Source: Rariloculus sp963665575
Lineage (GTDB): Bacteria; Pseudomonadota; Gammaproteobacteria; Steroidobacterales; Rariloculaceae
Direction: 5' to 3'
Length of the DNA stretch: 64,000 nucleotides
Assembly (NCBI GenBank): GCA_963665575.2
Contig: CAXXDW010000003.1
Location: 1,116,001 to 1,180,000 of the forward strand
Shown here: positions 35,647 through 44,121 of the stretch, piece by piece
How positions within the stretch are numbered: position 1 is the stretch's first letter
Layout of the letters: each line of letters begins with the position of its first letter
Program-made: the position numbers and the translations under genes
The notes under the pieces: model-generated
The model's database searches: none
What the model was told of the DNA's origin: nothing
What the model saw: only the letters and a program-made list of their open reading frames with translations

Positions 35647-36156
35647 TCAGGGACGAGCCGCGATTGCGTCGAGCGCCGCCGCGATCACCTGTCGGGCCTG
35701 CTCCTGCCCGCGCGGCCACTTGCTCGCTCGCGGGCCTGCGACGTTCAGAACCGTAATGCCGCAGTCGAGGATGAATTCCATGGCCTGCCGGCCGGCTTCG
35801 GCCGTCGGCGTCAGCGCGAGATCGAGGCAGAGCAGCGGTCGCTCATGTTCCGCGCAGAACTCCGCTGTCAGCTCGGTGCCGCCATCGCATCGCTTCGCGT
35901 AAACGATCAGCGTGCCGTCCGAATCGATGACGTTCTTGAGCGTGCGTTCGACGTAGCCGGCCTCCGGCAACTCGCGCACCGGGTATCGGTCCGGTACGAC
36001 CCCGTCCTCAGCCTGCCTCCCTTCGGGACACCAGCCTCCGCAATCGGCTCCGCGCTCGAGGGCCGCATCGAGCGCGCCGCGATCCACGCCCGTCTGAGCA
36101 CCCGACACGATCCGTGGAGTGACAGCAGTGCGGTCGCGTCGTGCCACTCCGGTCAC
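35647..36156 (-). CDS. Putative molybdenum carrier / SLOG-fold protein
   Basis: A 169-residue protein of the 'putative molybdenum carrier' family, a Rossmann-like fold related to lysine-decarboxylase-like/SLOG proteins that bind nucleotides or cofactors. Clear signs are RIVSGAQTGVDRGALDAA near the N terminus, GGWCPEGRQAEDG, and GTLIVYAK, then GPRASKWPRG in the C-terminal part. The start is a GTG at 36156. Molybdenum binding rests only on homology to a carrier protein; nothing in the neighbourhood concerns molybdopterin. Repeat copy B lies directly upstream, so its promoter, if separate, must lie within or beside that element. Confidence 0.8.
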   Translation of the reverse strand: MTGVARRDRTAVTPRIVSGAQTGVDRGALDAALERGADCGGWCPEGRQAEDGVVPDRYPVRELPEAGYVERTLKNVIDSDGTLIVYAKRCDGGTELTAEFCAEHERPLLCLDLALTPTAEAGRQAMEFILDCGITVLNVAGPRASKWPRGQEQARQVIAAALDAIAARP

Positions 36157-36187
36157 AAGTACCTACCCCCGATCCGCGACAAGCCAA

Positions 36188-36297
36188 GGGGAGGTTAACT
36201 ACGGGCCTTTTGAAACCCTCGCGCGCAGGGACGCGCGCGCGGAGCCTACATGGATGTATTCACGGCGTGTTTCAAAAGGCCCGTAGTTAACCTCCCC
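36188..36297 (+). repeat. 110-bp covarying palindromic element, copy B
   Basis: Arms 36188-36216 and 36269-36297 are perfectly complementary over 29 bases; pairing stops exactly at both ends. The 52-base core (36217-36268) matches copies A and C, with a GC-rich hairpin around CAGGGA and a TACAT-GG-ATGTA hairpin. The middle of the arms is unlike those of A and C, although the tip GGGGA and inner TTGAAAC resemble theirs. It lies between two minus-strand genes. Confidence 0.93.
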
Positions 36298-36323
36298 GTC
36301 AAACGCACGGCGCTCTCCCATCT

Positions 36324-39200
36324 CTAGTTGAGCGCGACGCGGCGCCAGTCGTAGCCTTGCCGCCTGAGCTCGTGCGTCGGCCAGTATTGCGGGTCGGGCT
36401 CAAGCGTGACGACTTCCGGCACTTCGTTGAGACTCACGGTGTCAAGACGCACCGACCTGCGGTCCCCCAACGACGTGACCACCGCGGCGAAGCGGTCGAG
36501 ATCCGGTGTCGGCTGACCGTCGACCGCAACGATGCGGCGCCCTGCGAACAGCCGCGAGCGACTCGCCGGCGAGCCGAAGTTGAAGTTCGAGACGTAGACG
36601 CCGTCACTGTCGATACCGCGTTGTGCGGCAAGTTCACGATGCGGCTCCTGCACAAGCGCGCCCGCCCACAGGATCGCCCGATCGATACCGATCCCGTCGA
36701 GCGCGGCCGTCTCGATGGCTGCCGTGACTTCCTCGCCGTCCCGGAAAACGACGACCTCGACCTCCGGCACCTGGGTCTCCCGTTCGAGCTCCCTGAAGGT
36801 ATTCACCGTCTTGCCGTCGACGCTGAGCAGAATGTCGCCCGCGCGGAAGAAGGACGCTGCGGGCGATCCGGCAACCGTGTTCGAGACAGCGAGCAGTTGC
36901 CGCCGCAAGGGATCGTGCCGCTCGTAGCGGCTCGCCCAGCTCTCGGGAAGGTCGAGCTTGCGCGCGGTTGCGAGCGGCATGAGGAGCCACTCGACTTCGA
37001 TCGAGCGCAGCGGTTCGTCGCTGCGCAAGCGCTCGATCATGTCGACGACGAGATCGGACGGTATGCCCATGTTGACCTGCGTGAGGTCACGACCGGTCTG
37101 ATAGGCGAAACTGGCCCAGTGCGCCAGCACCCTGCCCCGGCTGTCGACGATGACACCGTCGAAGTCGCCGGGGCCGTTGACGAGGGTGACCGCGTCGAGG
37201 TTCGTGTCGCGGAAACGGATCGTACGCGACAACGGGAAATTGACCGGCGACACGCTCGCGATCTGGCTCGCCTGCGACATGACCTTGTGATCCGGAGCGA
37301 GACCGACGACGGCGACGCCGCGGCCGGCGGCCAACTCGTCGTCGACGAACTGTGCCGAACGCACGGGCGTGCTGCCGATCAGTGCCGGGTCGTACGACAC
37401 GACCGCGAGATTGTGCAGCGGGTGGATGAACTCGACGCGCCCCGGAATCTCGAGCGACCCGGCGAACGTGATGCGCACGTCGCCCATGGCGACGGGCACC
37501 GTGTTGCGGTCGACAACGACCCAGCCCCTGTCGGCATCTGCGACCACACCGGTCCCGTAGTAATAGCGGTCGGACACGCCCGACACCGTGTACGGCATGC
37601 TGTAGTTGACCAGCACGAGCGACTGGGCGATGTGCCTGACGTACTCCTCGCCCTCCAGCGGGAAGGTGGTTTCCTGCGTCGACAGCGGCTCGACGGCCGC
37701 GTTGAGCTCGAGTTCCTCGCAGGGCCAGATACCCGCGAAGTCGTCGCGGCTGCACCGCAGCGCCGGGAACCAGTCCCGATCGTTCGTGATGATGCGCTGC
37801 TTCTCGCTGCGCGGGTCGTCGAATGCGACGAAGCGGATTCTGACCTGGCCGCCGCCCGGTAGCTCCTCGAGCATGCTCTGGAAGTCATCGAGATCCCGGA
37901 CGGCCGCTCCGTTGATTTCGGTAATCAGGCTCGCACGCGGGATTGCGGCGGTGCCGAACACGTAGCCCGGATTCGCCACGTAGACGCCGGAGGGCGGCCG
38001 ATAGAAGTGCCGCGCCTGCTGATACGAAAGGTCGTGAAAGATCCCGTCGCCATACTCGATATACTGGTTCGGCGTGAGGTTGTGCAGATCCTCGACGAAT
38101 ACCGGGAACTCGAGGCGTTCGCCGCCGCGCTCGATCGCAATTGAAATCTCCGTTTCCACGTTGGCGTCGAGCAGCGCCGCGAGCGGTACGAATTCGGTAA
38201 TGAGCTTGCCTTCGACGCTGACCAGGATGTCACCGGACTGCAGGGACAGCGACGCCGGGGCTCCCGGCAGGACCTGCGCGACGACGAGGACCCCCGTCTG
38301 ATCCGGGAAGGTTTCGCGGATATGGGCTTCGGTTTCGCGGGTCAGGCCGAGCCTGCGCGCTTCGGCAAACGGCTCGTGCACAAACTCCGTCTGCAGTGTA
38401 CCGCGCGGCACGTCGCGGCCGGCCTGCATTTCCGTGAGCGCATAGCGAACCCTGTCGAGCGGCAGGAAGAAGCTCGATGCCGCCTGGTTGTTGCCACCGG
38501 CGTTCAATGCCAGGACACGCCCCTCGACATCGATGACCGGCGATCCGGACGAACCGCCCGAAGTGCCCGAAGCAGCCTGCATGTAGAAGGTGTTGAAGTC
38601 GTTGTACCTGCCGCGCCCGTAGTTCGGCGCCTGGCGGTCGAGACGTGCGATGGTGCCTGCCAGGATGGAAAGCTGCTCGCCTGCATCGTTGCCGACCACG
38701 CGAATCTCGCGGCCGATCTCCGCTGCCTCGGGAACGAGCTCGAGTTCGACGGGGTTCATGAACTGCAGCTCGTCCGGCGAATACCGGAAGAAACCGAAGT
38801 CATGCACCGGGTCGCGATAGACCGGTACGAGATCGACCTCCTCCTGATTGATAAAAATCGCCTGCGCGCGAACCGGCCCGGGAGTCACGACGTGACGGTT
38901 CGTGAGTATGAGCCCGCGCTCGGCGTCCACGACGAAACCGGTCGCCTGGCTGGACTGGTTGCGTTCCGTGTCGAACGCGCGCGTGCTGTCGACGCGAATG
39001 GACACCACAGCGCTCGAAATGTGCTCGAGCGTGCGGTTCCAGCTCTGATCCTGTCCGTACACAGGCACGGCGGCCAGCGCAGCGACACAGGCAATGGTGA
39101 GCCCGATCCTGTTGTTATTCCGCGTGGCGGAACGGGCGCGGTTCGGATGGCGCGCTCGCACGCACAGGTCTCTGGAAAGCCCATGCAGTTTCTGTCGCAT
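36324..39200 (-). CDS. Nma111-like double trypsin/PDZ serine protease
   Basis: A 958-residue exported protease. The ATG at 39200 has GGAA upstream; an ATG 39 bases earlier is possible. A membrane/signal segment (IGLTIACVAALAAVPVYG, about 32-49) follows a basic N terminus. The first trypsin-like domain has a full triad: His103 (TNRHVVTPG), Asp134 (VHDFGFF) and Ser218 (GGSSGSPV). Phrases such as GFVVDAERGLILTNRHVV, PVYRDPVHDFG and IRVVGNDAGEQLSIL closely resemble, from memory, fungal Nma111 (about 1000 residues) rather than DegP. PDZ-like domains follow, then a second trypsin-like domain (about 550-720) without the triad, as in Nma111, and further PDZ domains. Probably periplasmic protein quality control. 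Confidence 0.85.
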   Translation of the reverse strand: MRQKLHGLSRDLCVRARHPNRARSATRNNNRIGLTIACVAALAAVPVYGQDQSWNRTLEHISSAVVSIRVDSTRAFDTERNQSSQATGFVVDAERGLILTNRHVVTPGPVRAQAIFINQEEVDLVPVYRDPVHDFGFFRYSPDELQFMNPVELELVPEAAEIGREIRVVGNDAGEQLSILAGTIARLDRQAPNYGRGRYNDFNTFYMQAASGTSGGSSGSPVIDVEGRVLALNAGGNNQAASSFFLPLDRVRYALTEMQAGRDVPRGTLQTEFVHEPFAEARRLGLTRETEAHIRETFPDQTGVLVVAQVLPGAPASLSLQSGDILVSVEGKLITEFVPLAALLDANVETEISIAIERGGERLEFPVFVEDLHNLTPNQYIEYGDGIFHDLSYQQARHFYRPPSGVYVANPGYVFGTAAIPRASLITEINGAAVRDLDDFQSMLEELPGGGQVRIRFVAFDDPRSEKQRIITNDRDWFPALRCSRDDFAGIWPCEELELNAAVEPLSTQETTFPLEGEEYVRHIAQSLVLVNYSMPYTVSGVSDRYYYGTGVVADADRGWVVVDRNTVPVAMGDVRITFAGSLEIPGRVEFIHPLHNLAVVSYDPALIGSTPVRSAQFVDDELAAGRGVAVVGLAPDHKVMSQASQIASVSPVNFPLSRTIRFRDTNLDAVTLVNGPGDFDGVIVDSRGRVLAHWASFAYQTGRDLTQVNMGIPSDLVVDMIERLRSDEPLRSIEVEWLLMPLATARKLDLPESWASRYERHDPLRRQLLAVSNTVAGSPAASFFRAGDILLSVDGKTVNTFRELERETQVPEVEVVVFRDGEEVTAAIETAALDGIGIDRAILWAGALVQEPHRELAAQRGIDSDGVYVSNFNFGSPASRSRLFAGRRIVAVDGQPTPDLDRFAAVVTSLGDRRSVRLDTVSLNEVPEVVTLEPDPQYWPTHELRRQGYDWRRVALN

Positions 39201-39283
39201 CGCTTGTCGTTCCGTAGTGTTTGCAGCGTGATGATACATCTGACCGTGCCAAGCGCCGATTTGTGCCCCGCCGCGGCGAAGTT

Positions 39284-40528
39284 TCAGGCGGCCGTGCGGC
39301 GCAGGGGCTTCAGCACAGGGTGATCGATCCCGAGTGCGCGGCGCATCAGGAAGCGCTTTGCCACGCGCGACCGGTCGACCGCGCCGAGACCGAACGCCCT
39401 GAGCCGCGCGGCGCTTCCCGACAGTCGAAACAGCCGGTCGAGCGCATCGAACGCAAGCAGCATCGTGAGATTGTCGCCCTTGCGGCGCCGCTCGTAACGG
39501 CGCAGCACCGCGAGGTCGCCGTAACCGTCGCCGCGATGCCGCGCACGGCCAAGCTCCGCGGCCAGGCAGGCCGCATCGAGCAGGCCCAGGTTCATGCCCT
39601 GTCCGGCGAGAGGGTGGACGCTGTGCGCCGCATCGCCTGTCAGCACGGCGCCGGGCGCGCAGTAGCGCTGCGCATGCACGGTCCTGAGCGCGAATCGCGA
39701 TCGCTGCGTGATGGGTCCGAGCCGGCCGAGCGCGTTCCCGCTCGCCGCCTGCAGCGCCTCGAGGAAGCCGGCATCGGGCAGCGCCGTCAGCCGATCGGCC
39801 TCGGCCGTCGGCAGCGACCATACGATCGAACTGCGACCGTCCGCCAACGGCAGAAACGCGAGCGGCCCTGTCGACAGGAAACGCTGCAGCGCCGTCTCGG
39901 CGTGCGGCAACTCGCTCTCGACGTGCGCCACGAGCGCGGTCTGATCAGGATCGCAAGCCGCAACCGGCAGATCCATCAGGGTGCGAACCCGCGACGCACC
40001 GCCATCGGCGGCGACGAGCAGGTCCGCCGCCACGGTCTCGCCATCGCTTGTCCGCAACTCGATACCGCGGTTCGTCGAGCGGACCGAGTCGATCGACACG
40101 CCGAAGTCGACTCGAGCGTTGCCGAATCGCGCCAGGAAATCCTGCAGCGTGTGCCTGAGCAGGCTGTCTTCAACGATGTGGCCAAGATCCGGTTCGCCGA
40201 TGTCGGCGCTCGCGAAATCGAGAGCCGTCCGGCCATCCGGACTCTCGCCTTCCCAGACGCGCATTCGCCGGTAGGCGCGTGCACGCCGCCCGAGAATGAC
40301 TTGCCAGAGACCCAGCGAATCAAGGATCCGCTGCGATGCGCGCGACAGCGCATAGACGCGCGCGCCGGTGATGTCCGGGTCCCACGTGACCGCGGGCCGC
40401 GACTCGAGAACCCTCACGGTGGTATCCGGCGCCAGCCCGCGATCGGCAACGAGCAGCGCGGCGACCGTCAATCCGACGGGTCCGCCGCCGGCGATGAGGA
40501 GGGTCGGTGCAGCGTTCGCTCGTCGCAT
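39284..40528 (-). CDS. ubiI: Ubiquinone-biosynthesis FAD hydroxylase, UbiI/VisC-like
   Basis: A 414-residue FAD monooxygenase of the UbiH/COQ6 family. The N-terminal dinucleotide fold is LLIAGGGPVGLTVAALL, the second FAD motif is LTGDAAHSVHPLAGQGMNLGLLDAACLAAEL, and a DG motif occurs in LLVAADGGASRVR. The intact GDAAH, and its place after ubiH and pepP, match UbiI, which hydroxylates C5 of the octaprenylphenol ring; UbiM- or UbiL-type function cannot be excluded from sequence alone. Start ATG 40528 lies five bases after the ubiH stop. It is the last gene of the pepP-ubiH-ubiI unit. Confidence 0.88.
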   Translation of the reverse strand: MRRANAAPTLLIAGGGPVGLTVAALLVADRGLAPDTTVRVLESRPAVTWDPDITGARVYALSRASQRILDSLGLWQVILGRRARAYRRMRVWEGESPDGRTALDFASADIGEPDLGHIVEDSLLRHTLQDFLARFGNARVDFGVSIDSVRSTNRGIELRTSDGETVAADLLVAADGGASRVRTLMDLPVAACDPDQTALVAHVESELPHAETALQRFLSTGPLAFLPLADGRSSIVWSLPTAEADRLTALPDAGFLEALQAASGNALGRLGPITQRSRFALRTVHAQRYCAPGAVLTGDAAHSVHPLAGQGMNLGLLDAACLAAELGRARHRGDGYGDLAVLRRYERRRKGDNLTMLLAFDALDRLFRLSGSAARLRAFGLGAVDRSRVAKRFLMRRALGIDHPVLKPLRRTAA

Positions 40529-40533
40529 CGCCG

Positions 40534-41775
40534 TCAACTCAGCGGCAGCCCGCGCGCGAGCCTCGGCAGCCGCCCGGCCATGCCCATGGTGTGCCGGGCA
40601 AGCAGCGCCTTGGCGCCGGGAACCAGATCGAACGCAACGAGACCCAGGCCGCGCAGCGCTCCGAGTCCCGGCGCGCGAGCTCCGAAGCCGCGAATGAGAC
40701 CGTGCGTGAACCACGCGACCTTGCGCTGATCGTCCCGCCGCCATTCGCCGTAGCGCGCGAGCACCTGCGCGGACCCCGCATCGGCGCGATCGTCCGGGCT
40801 GGCCGTATCGTCGGCGATGATCTCGGCGATCGTCGCGACGTCGCGCAGCGCGAGGTTGAATCCCTGGCCGGCCACCGGATGCAGGCTCACGGCGGCGTTG
40901 CCGACGAGCAGCGTTCGCCGATCGCTCAGGGTGTCGCTCCGGACGCGGCTCAGCGTATGCAGCGCGCGCCGGCCGACGCGCTCGATGCGCCCGAGCCGGT
41001 ACCCGAAGGCCGCCTGCAACTCATCCCGAAAGGCGGCGTCGCCGAGCGCCATGACGCGATCCGCCTCGGCATGGCCAAGCGTCCACACGACCGCGGCGCG
41101 GCCGCGCGCCAGCGGCAGCACGGCCAGCGGACCTTGCGGCGTGAACCGCTCGAACGCACGCCCGGCGAGCGCGGCCTCGGTCGTCATGTTGACGATGATG
41201 GCGCGCTGGCCATAGTCGTTCTCGCGCACGGGAATCTGCAACGACTGCCGCACCGACGAGCGCGCGCCGTCCGCGGCGATCAGGAGCCGTGCGCAAATGG
41301 TGAGGACCCTGCCGCCGACATCGACTTTGGCCGTGACCGCGTCATCGCCGCCGGTGAACGTCGCCAGCTTGGCCGGTGCGAGACAGGCGAATCCCGGTGC
41401 GTCTTCGAGCGGCTTCCAGAGCGCCGCGCCGAGCGCACGGTTCTCGATCGTGTACCCAAGCGCCTCGACGCCCTCCGCTTCGGCCCGGATGCGCGCTGCA
41501 CCGAAGCGCCCCTGCTCGCCGATGTGGATCGAGTCTATCGGTTCGGCTTCGCCTGCGACCGTGCTCCACAGACCAAGCTGTTCGAGGATGCGCTTCGACC
41601 CGTTCGCAAGCGCGGTGGCACGGCCATCGAAACCCGGCTGCGCGAACGCCCCGGGATCGTGTGCCTCGACGAGCACGGTGCGCACCGGGATCCGGCTCAA
41701 CGCGTTCGCGAGCGCGGAGCCCACAAGTCCGCCGCCGACGATCAATACGTCGCAACTGTGCTCGGAGGCGGTCAT
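40534..41775 (-). CDS. ubiH: 2-octaprenyl-6-methoxyphenol hydroxylase UbiH
   Basis: A 413-residue FAD monooxygenase that hydroxylates C1 of the ubiquinone ring precursor. FAD-binding DVLIVGGGLVGSALANAL lies at the N terminus, FDGRATALANGS follows, and the third motif is LLVGNAAVSLHPVAGQGFNLALRDVATIAEII. The Gly-Asn-Ala-Ala variant in place of GDAAH is typical of UbiH and separates it from the next gene. Its ATG overlaps the pepP stop (ATGA, 41772-41775). Together with UbiI and the Coq7 enzyme at 47080-47718, all three ring-hydroxylation positions are covered within this window. Confidence 0.92.
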   Translation of the reverse strand: MTASEHSCDVLIVGGGLVGSALANALSRIPVRTVLVEAHDPGAFAQPGFDGRATALANGSKRILEQLGLWSTVAGEAEPIDSIHIGEQGRFGAARIRAEAEGVEALGYTIENRALGAALWKPLEDAPGFACLAPAKLATFTGGDDAVTAKVDVGGRVLTICARLLIAADGARSSVRQSLQIPVRENDYGQRAIIVNMTTEAALAGRAFERFTPQGPLAVLPLARGRAAVVWTLGHAEADRVMALGDAAFRDELQAAFGYRLGRIERVGRRALHTLSRVRSDTLSDRRTLLVGNAAVSLHPVAGQGFNLALRDVATIAEIIADDTASPDDRADAGSAQVLARYGEWRRDDQRKVAWFTHGLIRGFGARAPGLGALRGLGLVAFDLVPGAKALLARHTMGMAGRLPRLARGLPLS

Positions 41776-43079
41776 GCGGCCCCGCTCATCAGACGTTCGA
41801 TGCCGTCGATGTCGCTCGGCAGCTTGGCGCTCAGCACGCTCGGTCCGTTGCGCGTGACGGCGACGTCGTCCTCGATGCGAATGCCGATGCCCCGCCAGCG
41901 TCTGGCGACCCCGGTTGCATCCGAAGCAATGTAGATACCCGGCTCGATCGTCGTGACCATGCCGGGCTCTAGCACGCGCCACTGGTCGGAAACCTTGTAG
42001 TCGCCGACGTCATGCACATCCATGCCGAGCCAGTGACCGGTCCTGTGCATGAAGAACGGCCGGTGCGCCTGCTCCCTTAGCAGCGTCTGGAGCTTGCCCT
42101 TGAGGATTCCGAGACGCCGCAATCCGCGGGTAATCTCCTTGACTGCGGCGTCGTGCGGATCGTCCCAGTGGTTGCCGGGCCGCGCGGTTGCCGTTGCGGC
42201 CCTGTTCGCCGCGAGCACAATTTCGTAGAGCTCCGCCTGCGGCTCGCTGAACCTGCCGTTGACGGGGAAGGTACGCGTGATGTCCGATGCGTACATCTCG
42301 TACTCGCAACCGGCATCGATCAACACGAGCTCGCCGTCCTTCAGACGCGCATCGTTCGCCGTGTAGTGCAGCGTGCAGGCACTGGCCCCGCCCGCGACGA
42401 TCGGCAGGTAGGCGTACCGGGCACCGTGGCGCCGGAACTCGTGCAGGAACTCAGCTTCCAGCTCGAACTCCATCATGCCGGGCTTGCACACCCGCATGGC
42501 CCGGCGGTGCGCATCCATCGCGATTCGCGCCGACTTCCTCATGAGGTTCGTTTCCGCGCGGCTCTTGAACAGGCGCATCTCGTGCAGCACGTGGTCCAGC
42601 ACGACGAGTTCGCTCGGTGCATGGCTGCGCTGCCGCCGCGCGTTGAGCGCGTTGATCCAGCCCAGCAGGCGCTGGTCGAAATCGGCTGCGATGCCCATCG
42701 AGTAATAAACGCGCTCGCTGCGTTCGAGCAATCCCGGGAGGATGTCCTCGATGTCGGCAATCGGAAACGCGTCGTCGGCGCCATAATCTTCCACGGCGCC
42801 ATCGGGGCCCGCCCGCGTTCCGTCCCATAGTTCTCGTTCCCGATCGCGCTCGCGGCAGAACATGAGGAACTCGCCGTGCGGCCGCCCGGGCATGAGCACC
42901 GCGACGGCCTCCGGCTCCGCAAAGCCCGTCAGATAGTAGAGATCGCTGTCCGGTCGATAGTCGTACAGCGTGTCGCGGCTGCGTACCCGTTCGCCAGCCG
43001 CCGGCAACACGGCGATGCTGTCGGCCCCGATCGATGCCATCAGGTCGCGGCGACGTCTTGCAAATTCACTCGCATTCAA
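41772..43079 (-). CDS. pepP: Xaa-Pro aminopeptidase P
   Basis: A 435-residue dinuclear manganese aminopeptidase (M24B) that removes N-terminal residues preceding proline. I chose TTG 43079: GAGGT stands seven bases upstream and the protein then begins NASEFARRRRDL, matching E. coli PepP. Metal ligands are visible in LIDAGCEYEMYASDITRTF (two Asp), RTGHWLGMDVHDVGDY (His), TTIEPGIYI (Glu) and GIGIRIEDDV (Glu). In E. coli a ygfB (UPF0149) gene lies between zapA and pepP; here that gene is missing and only 117 bases separate pepP from the divergent zapA pair. Confidence 0.95.
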   Translation of the reverse strand: MNASEFARRRRDLMASIGADSIAVLPAAGERVRSRDTLYDYRPDSDLYYLTGFAEPEAVAVLMPGRPHGEFLMFCRERDRERELWDGTRAGPDGAVEDYGADDAFPIADIEDILPGLLERSERVYYSMGIAADFDQRLLGWINALNARRQRSHAPSELVVLDHVLHEMRLFKSRAETNLMRKSARIAMDAHRRAMRVCKPGMMEFELEAEFLHEFRRHGARYAYLPIVAGGASACTLHYTANDARLKDGELVLIDAGCEYEMYASDITRTFPVNGRFSEPQAELYEIVLAANRAATATARPGNHWDDPHDAAVKEITRGLRRLGILKGKLQTLLREQAHRPFFMHRTGHWLGMDVHDVGDYKVSDQWRVLEPGMVTTIEPGIYIASDATGVARRWRGIGIRIEDDVAVTRNGPSVLSAKLPSDIDGIERLMSGAA

Positions 43080-43196
43080 GTCATCGACCTCGTGAACGGC
43101 CAGGTTCGCCGCCTCGGGCGGCAAGGCCGCGACAAATGCTATCACCGCGGGAACGGTTGTTGACCCCTGTGGCCCGGCGGCTCTATATTTCCGCGC

Positions 43197-43430
43197 ATGA
43201 GCAGCGAACACAGCAACGAACACTACGAGCGCGAACTCAACCGGCTCGAGAAGTCTCTGGACGAACTGGTCGGCGTTTGCGCACAGTTGCGCAGGGAAAA
43301 CCAGTCCCTGCGACAACGTCAGGCGAAACTCATGGCCGAGCGAGCGTCGCTCCTTCACAAGGACGAGCAGGTTCGAGGCCGCGTCGAGGCAATGATCGAC
43401 CGGCTCAAGGCCATGGAGGAGACCTCTTGA
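43197..43430 (+). CDS. Short coiled-coil protein upstream of zapA (TIGR02449/ZapB-like)
   Basis: A 77-residue protein, almost wholly predicted coiled coil (YERELNRLEKSLDELVGVC; LRRENQSLRQRQAKLMAER). Proteins of this small family (TIGR02449) lie directly before zapA in many gammaproteobacteria and resemble ZapB in shape. I infer that it helps tether or cross-link ZapA-FtsZ at mid-cell. Its stop overlaps the zapA TTG start (TTGA), so the two are translationally coupled. No membrane segment. Confidence 0.88.
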   Translation: MSSEHSNEHYERELNRLEKSLDELVGVCAQLRRENQSLRQRQAKLMAERASLLHKDEQVRGRVEAMIDRLKAMEETS

Positions 43431-43741
43431 GCGAAGCCATCGCCCACGTCACGATCCGCATTCTGGACAAGGAATTTCACGTCAGCTGCCCTGCGGACGA
43501 AGAACAGGATTTACTGGCATCGGCCGATCTCGTGCATCGGCAGATGCTCGAAATCAAGGCCGGCGGCAAGGTTGTCGGTCTCGACCGCGCAGCGATCATG
43601 GTGGCCCTGAATCTGGCGAACGAGTTGTTGAAGTTGCGCGGACGCGATCGGGATCTGAAGAATGTCGTCGACCTGAGAATCAGGTCGATGCGCGAACGTC
43701 TGGATGCGGCGCTCGAGCCGGCCCGGCACTATGCGCGATGA
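43427..43741 (+). CDS. zapA: Cell-division protein ZapA
   Basis: A 104-residue FtsZ-ring stabiliser. The TTG start at 43427 is preceded by GGAGG and overlaps the previous stop by 4 bases. The N-terminal globular part reads VTIRILDKEFHVSCPADEEQDLLASA, and the long dimerising helix covers about residues 60-100. Length and composition match E. coli ZapA (109 residues). The presumed 6S RNA gene follows on the same strand after about 60 bases, as in E. coli. Confidence 0.95.
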   Translation: MSEAIAHVTIRILDKEFHVSCPADEEQDLLASADLVHRQMLEIKAGGKVVGLDRAAIMVALNLANELLKLRGRDRDLKNVVDLRIRSMRERLDAALEPARHYAR

Positions 43742-43799
43742 CAATTTTGGCGCTCCCTGCGGCGCTCGACGCGGATTGGATAGTCTTTCGACCCTAACT

Positions 43800-43970
43800 C
43801 ATGACCTCGGGGTTGTGTTCTGTGGGTGGCGTTGTGCAGATCCGGCGTTGCCGGAAAGCCTGCAGTCCCCACGGCTTACCCCACCTTTTGCTCCGGTTCG
43901 AGAGCAACCAACCGCGACGGCGCAGGCGGGGAGCGCCTTTGGCAGCCCGTGGCAGAACCCCGCGTCGCGC
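43800..43970 (+). ncRNA. ssrS: Probable 6S RNA
   Basis: The call rests on synteny (zapA-ssrS-fau is conserved in gammaproteobacteria) and on folding. A closing stem joins CGGGGTT at 43808-43814 to AACCCCG at 43956-43962, with GAC/GTC extending it outward. The ends are thus about 155-170 bases apart, a little short of the usual 180-190. Within lie complementary blocks GTGGG/CCCAC and a hairpin CCGGC-GTT-GCCGG framed by TGCAG/CTGCA. 6S RNA mimics an open promoter and sequesters sigma-70 RNA polymerase in stationary phase. Exact ends are uncertain, and I found no clear promoter. Confidence 0.6.
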
Positions 43971-43986
43971 CGAGACCGGCGAGGCG

Positions 43987-44057
43987 CCCGCCTGACAGGG
44001 CGCGAGGAGCGAGAATATTGAACATACTCGAGCGACGAGCAACGCAGTTCAGGCGGG
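43987..44057. repeat. Inverted repeat downstream of the 6S RNA
   Basis: CCCGCCTGA (43987-43995) pairs with TCAGGCGGG (44049-44057); inside, GCGAG and CTCG flank an A/T-rich AATATTGAACATA. It could be a processing or termination structure for the 6S transcript or a small dispersed repeat. It is unrelated to the 110-bp elements. Confidence 0.45.
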
Positions 44058-44121
44058 ATGCATCGCCGGTCGAACGCAGCGGGGCTTTTGCCAGGGGCTG
44101 CTAGATTCGGAGTGACGCGCG

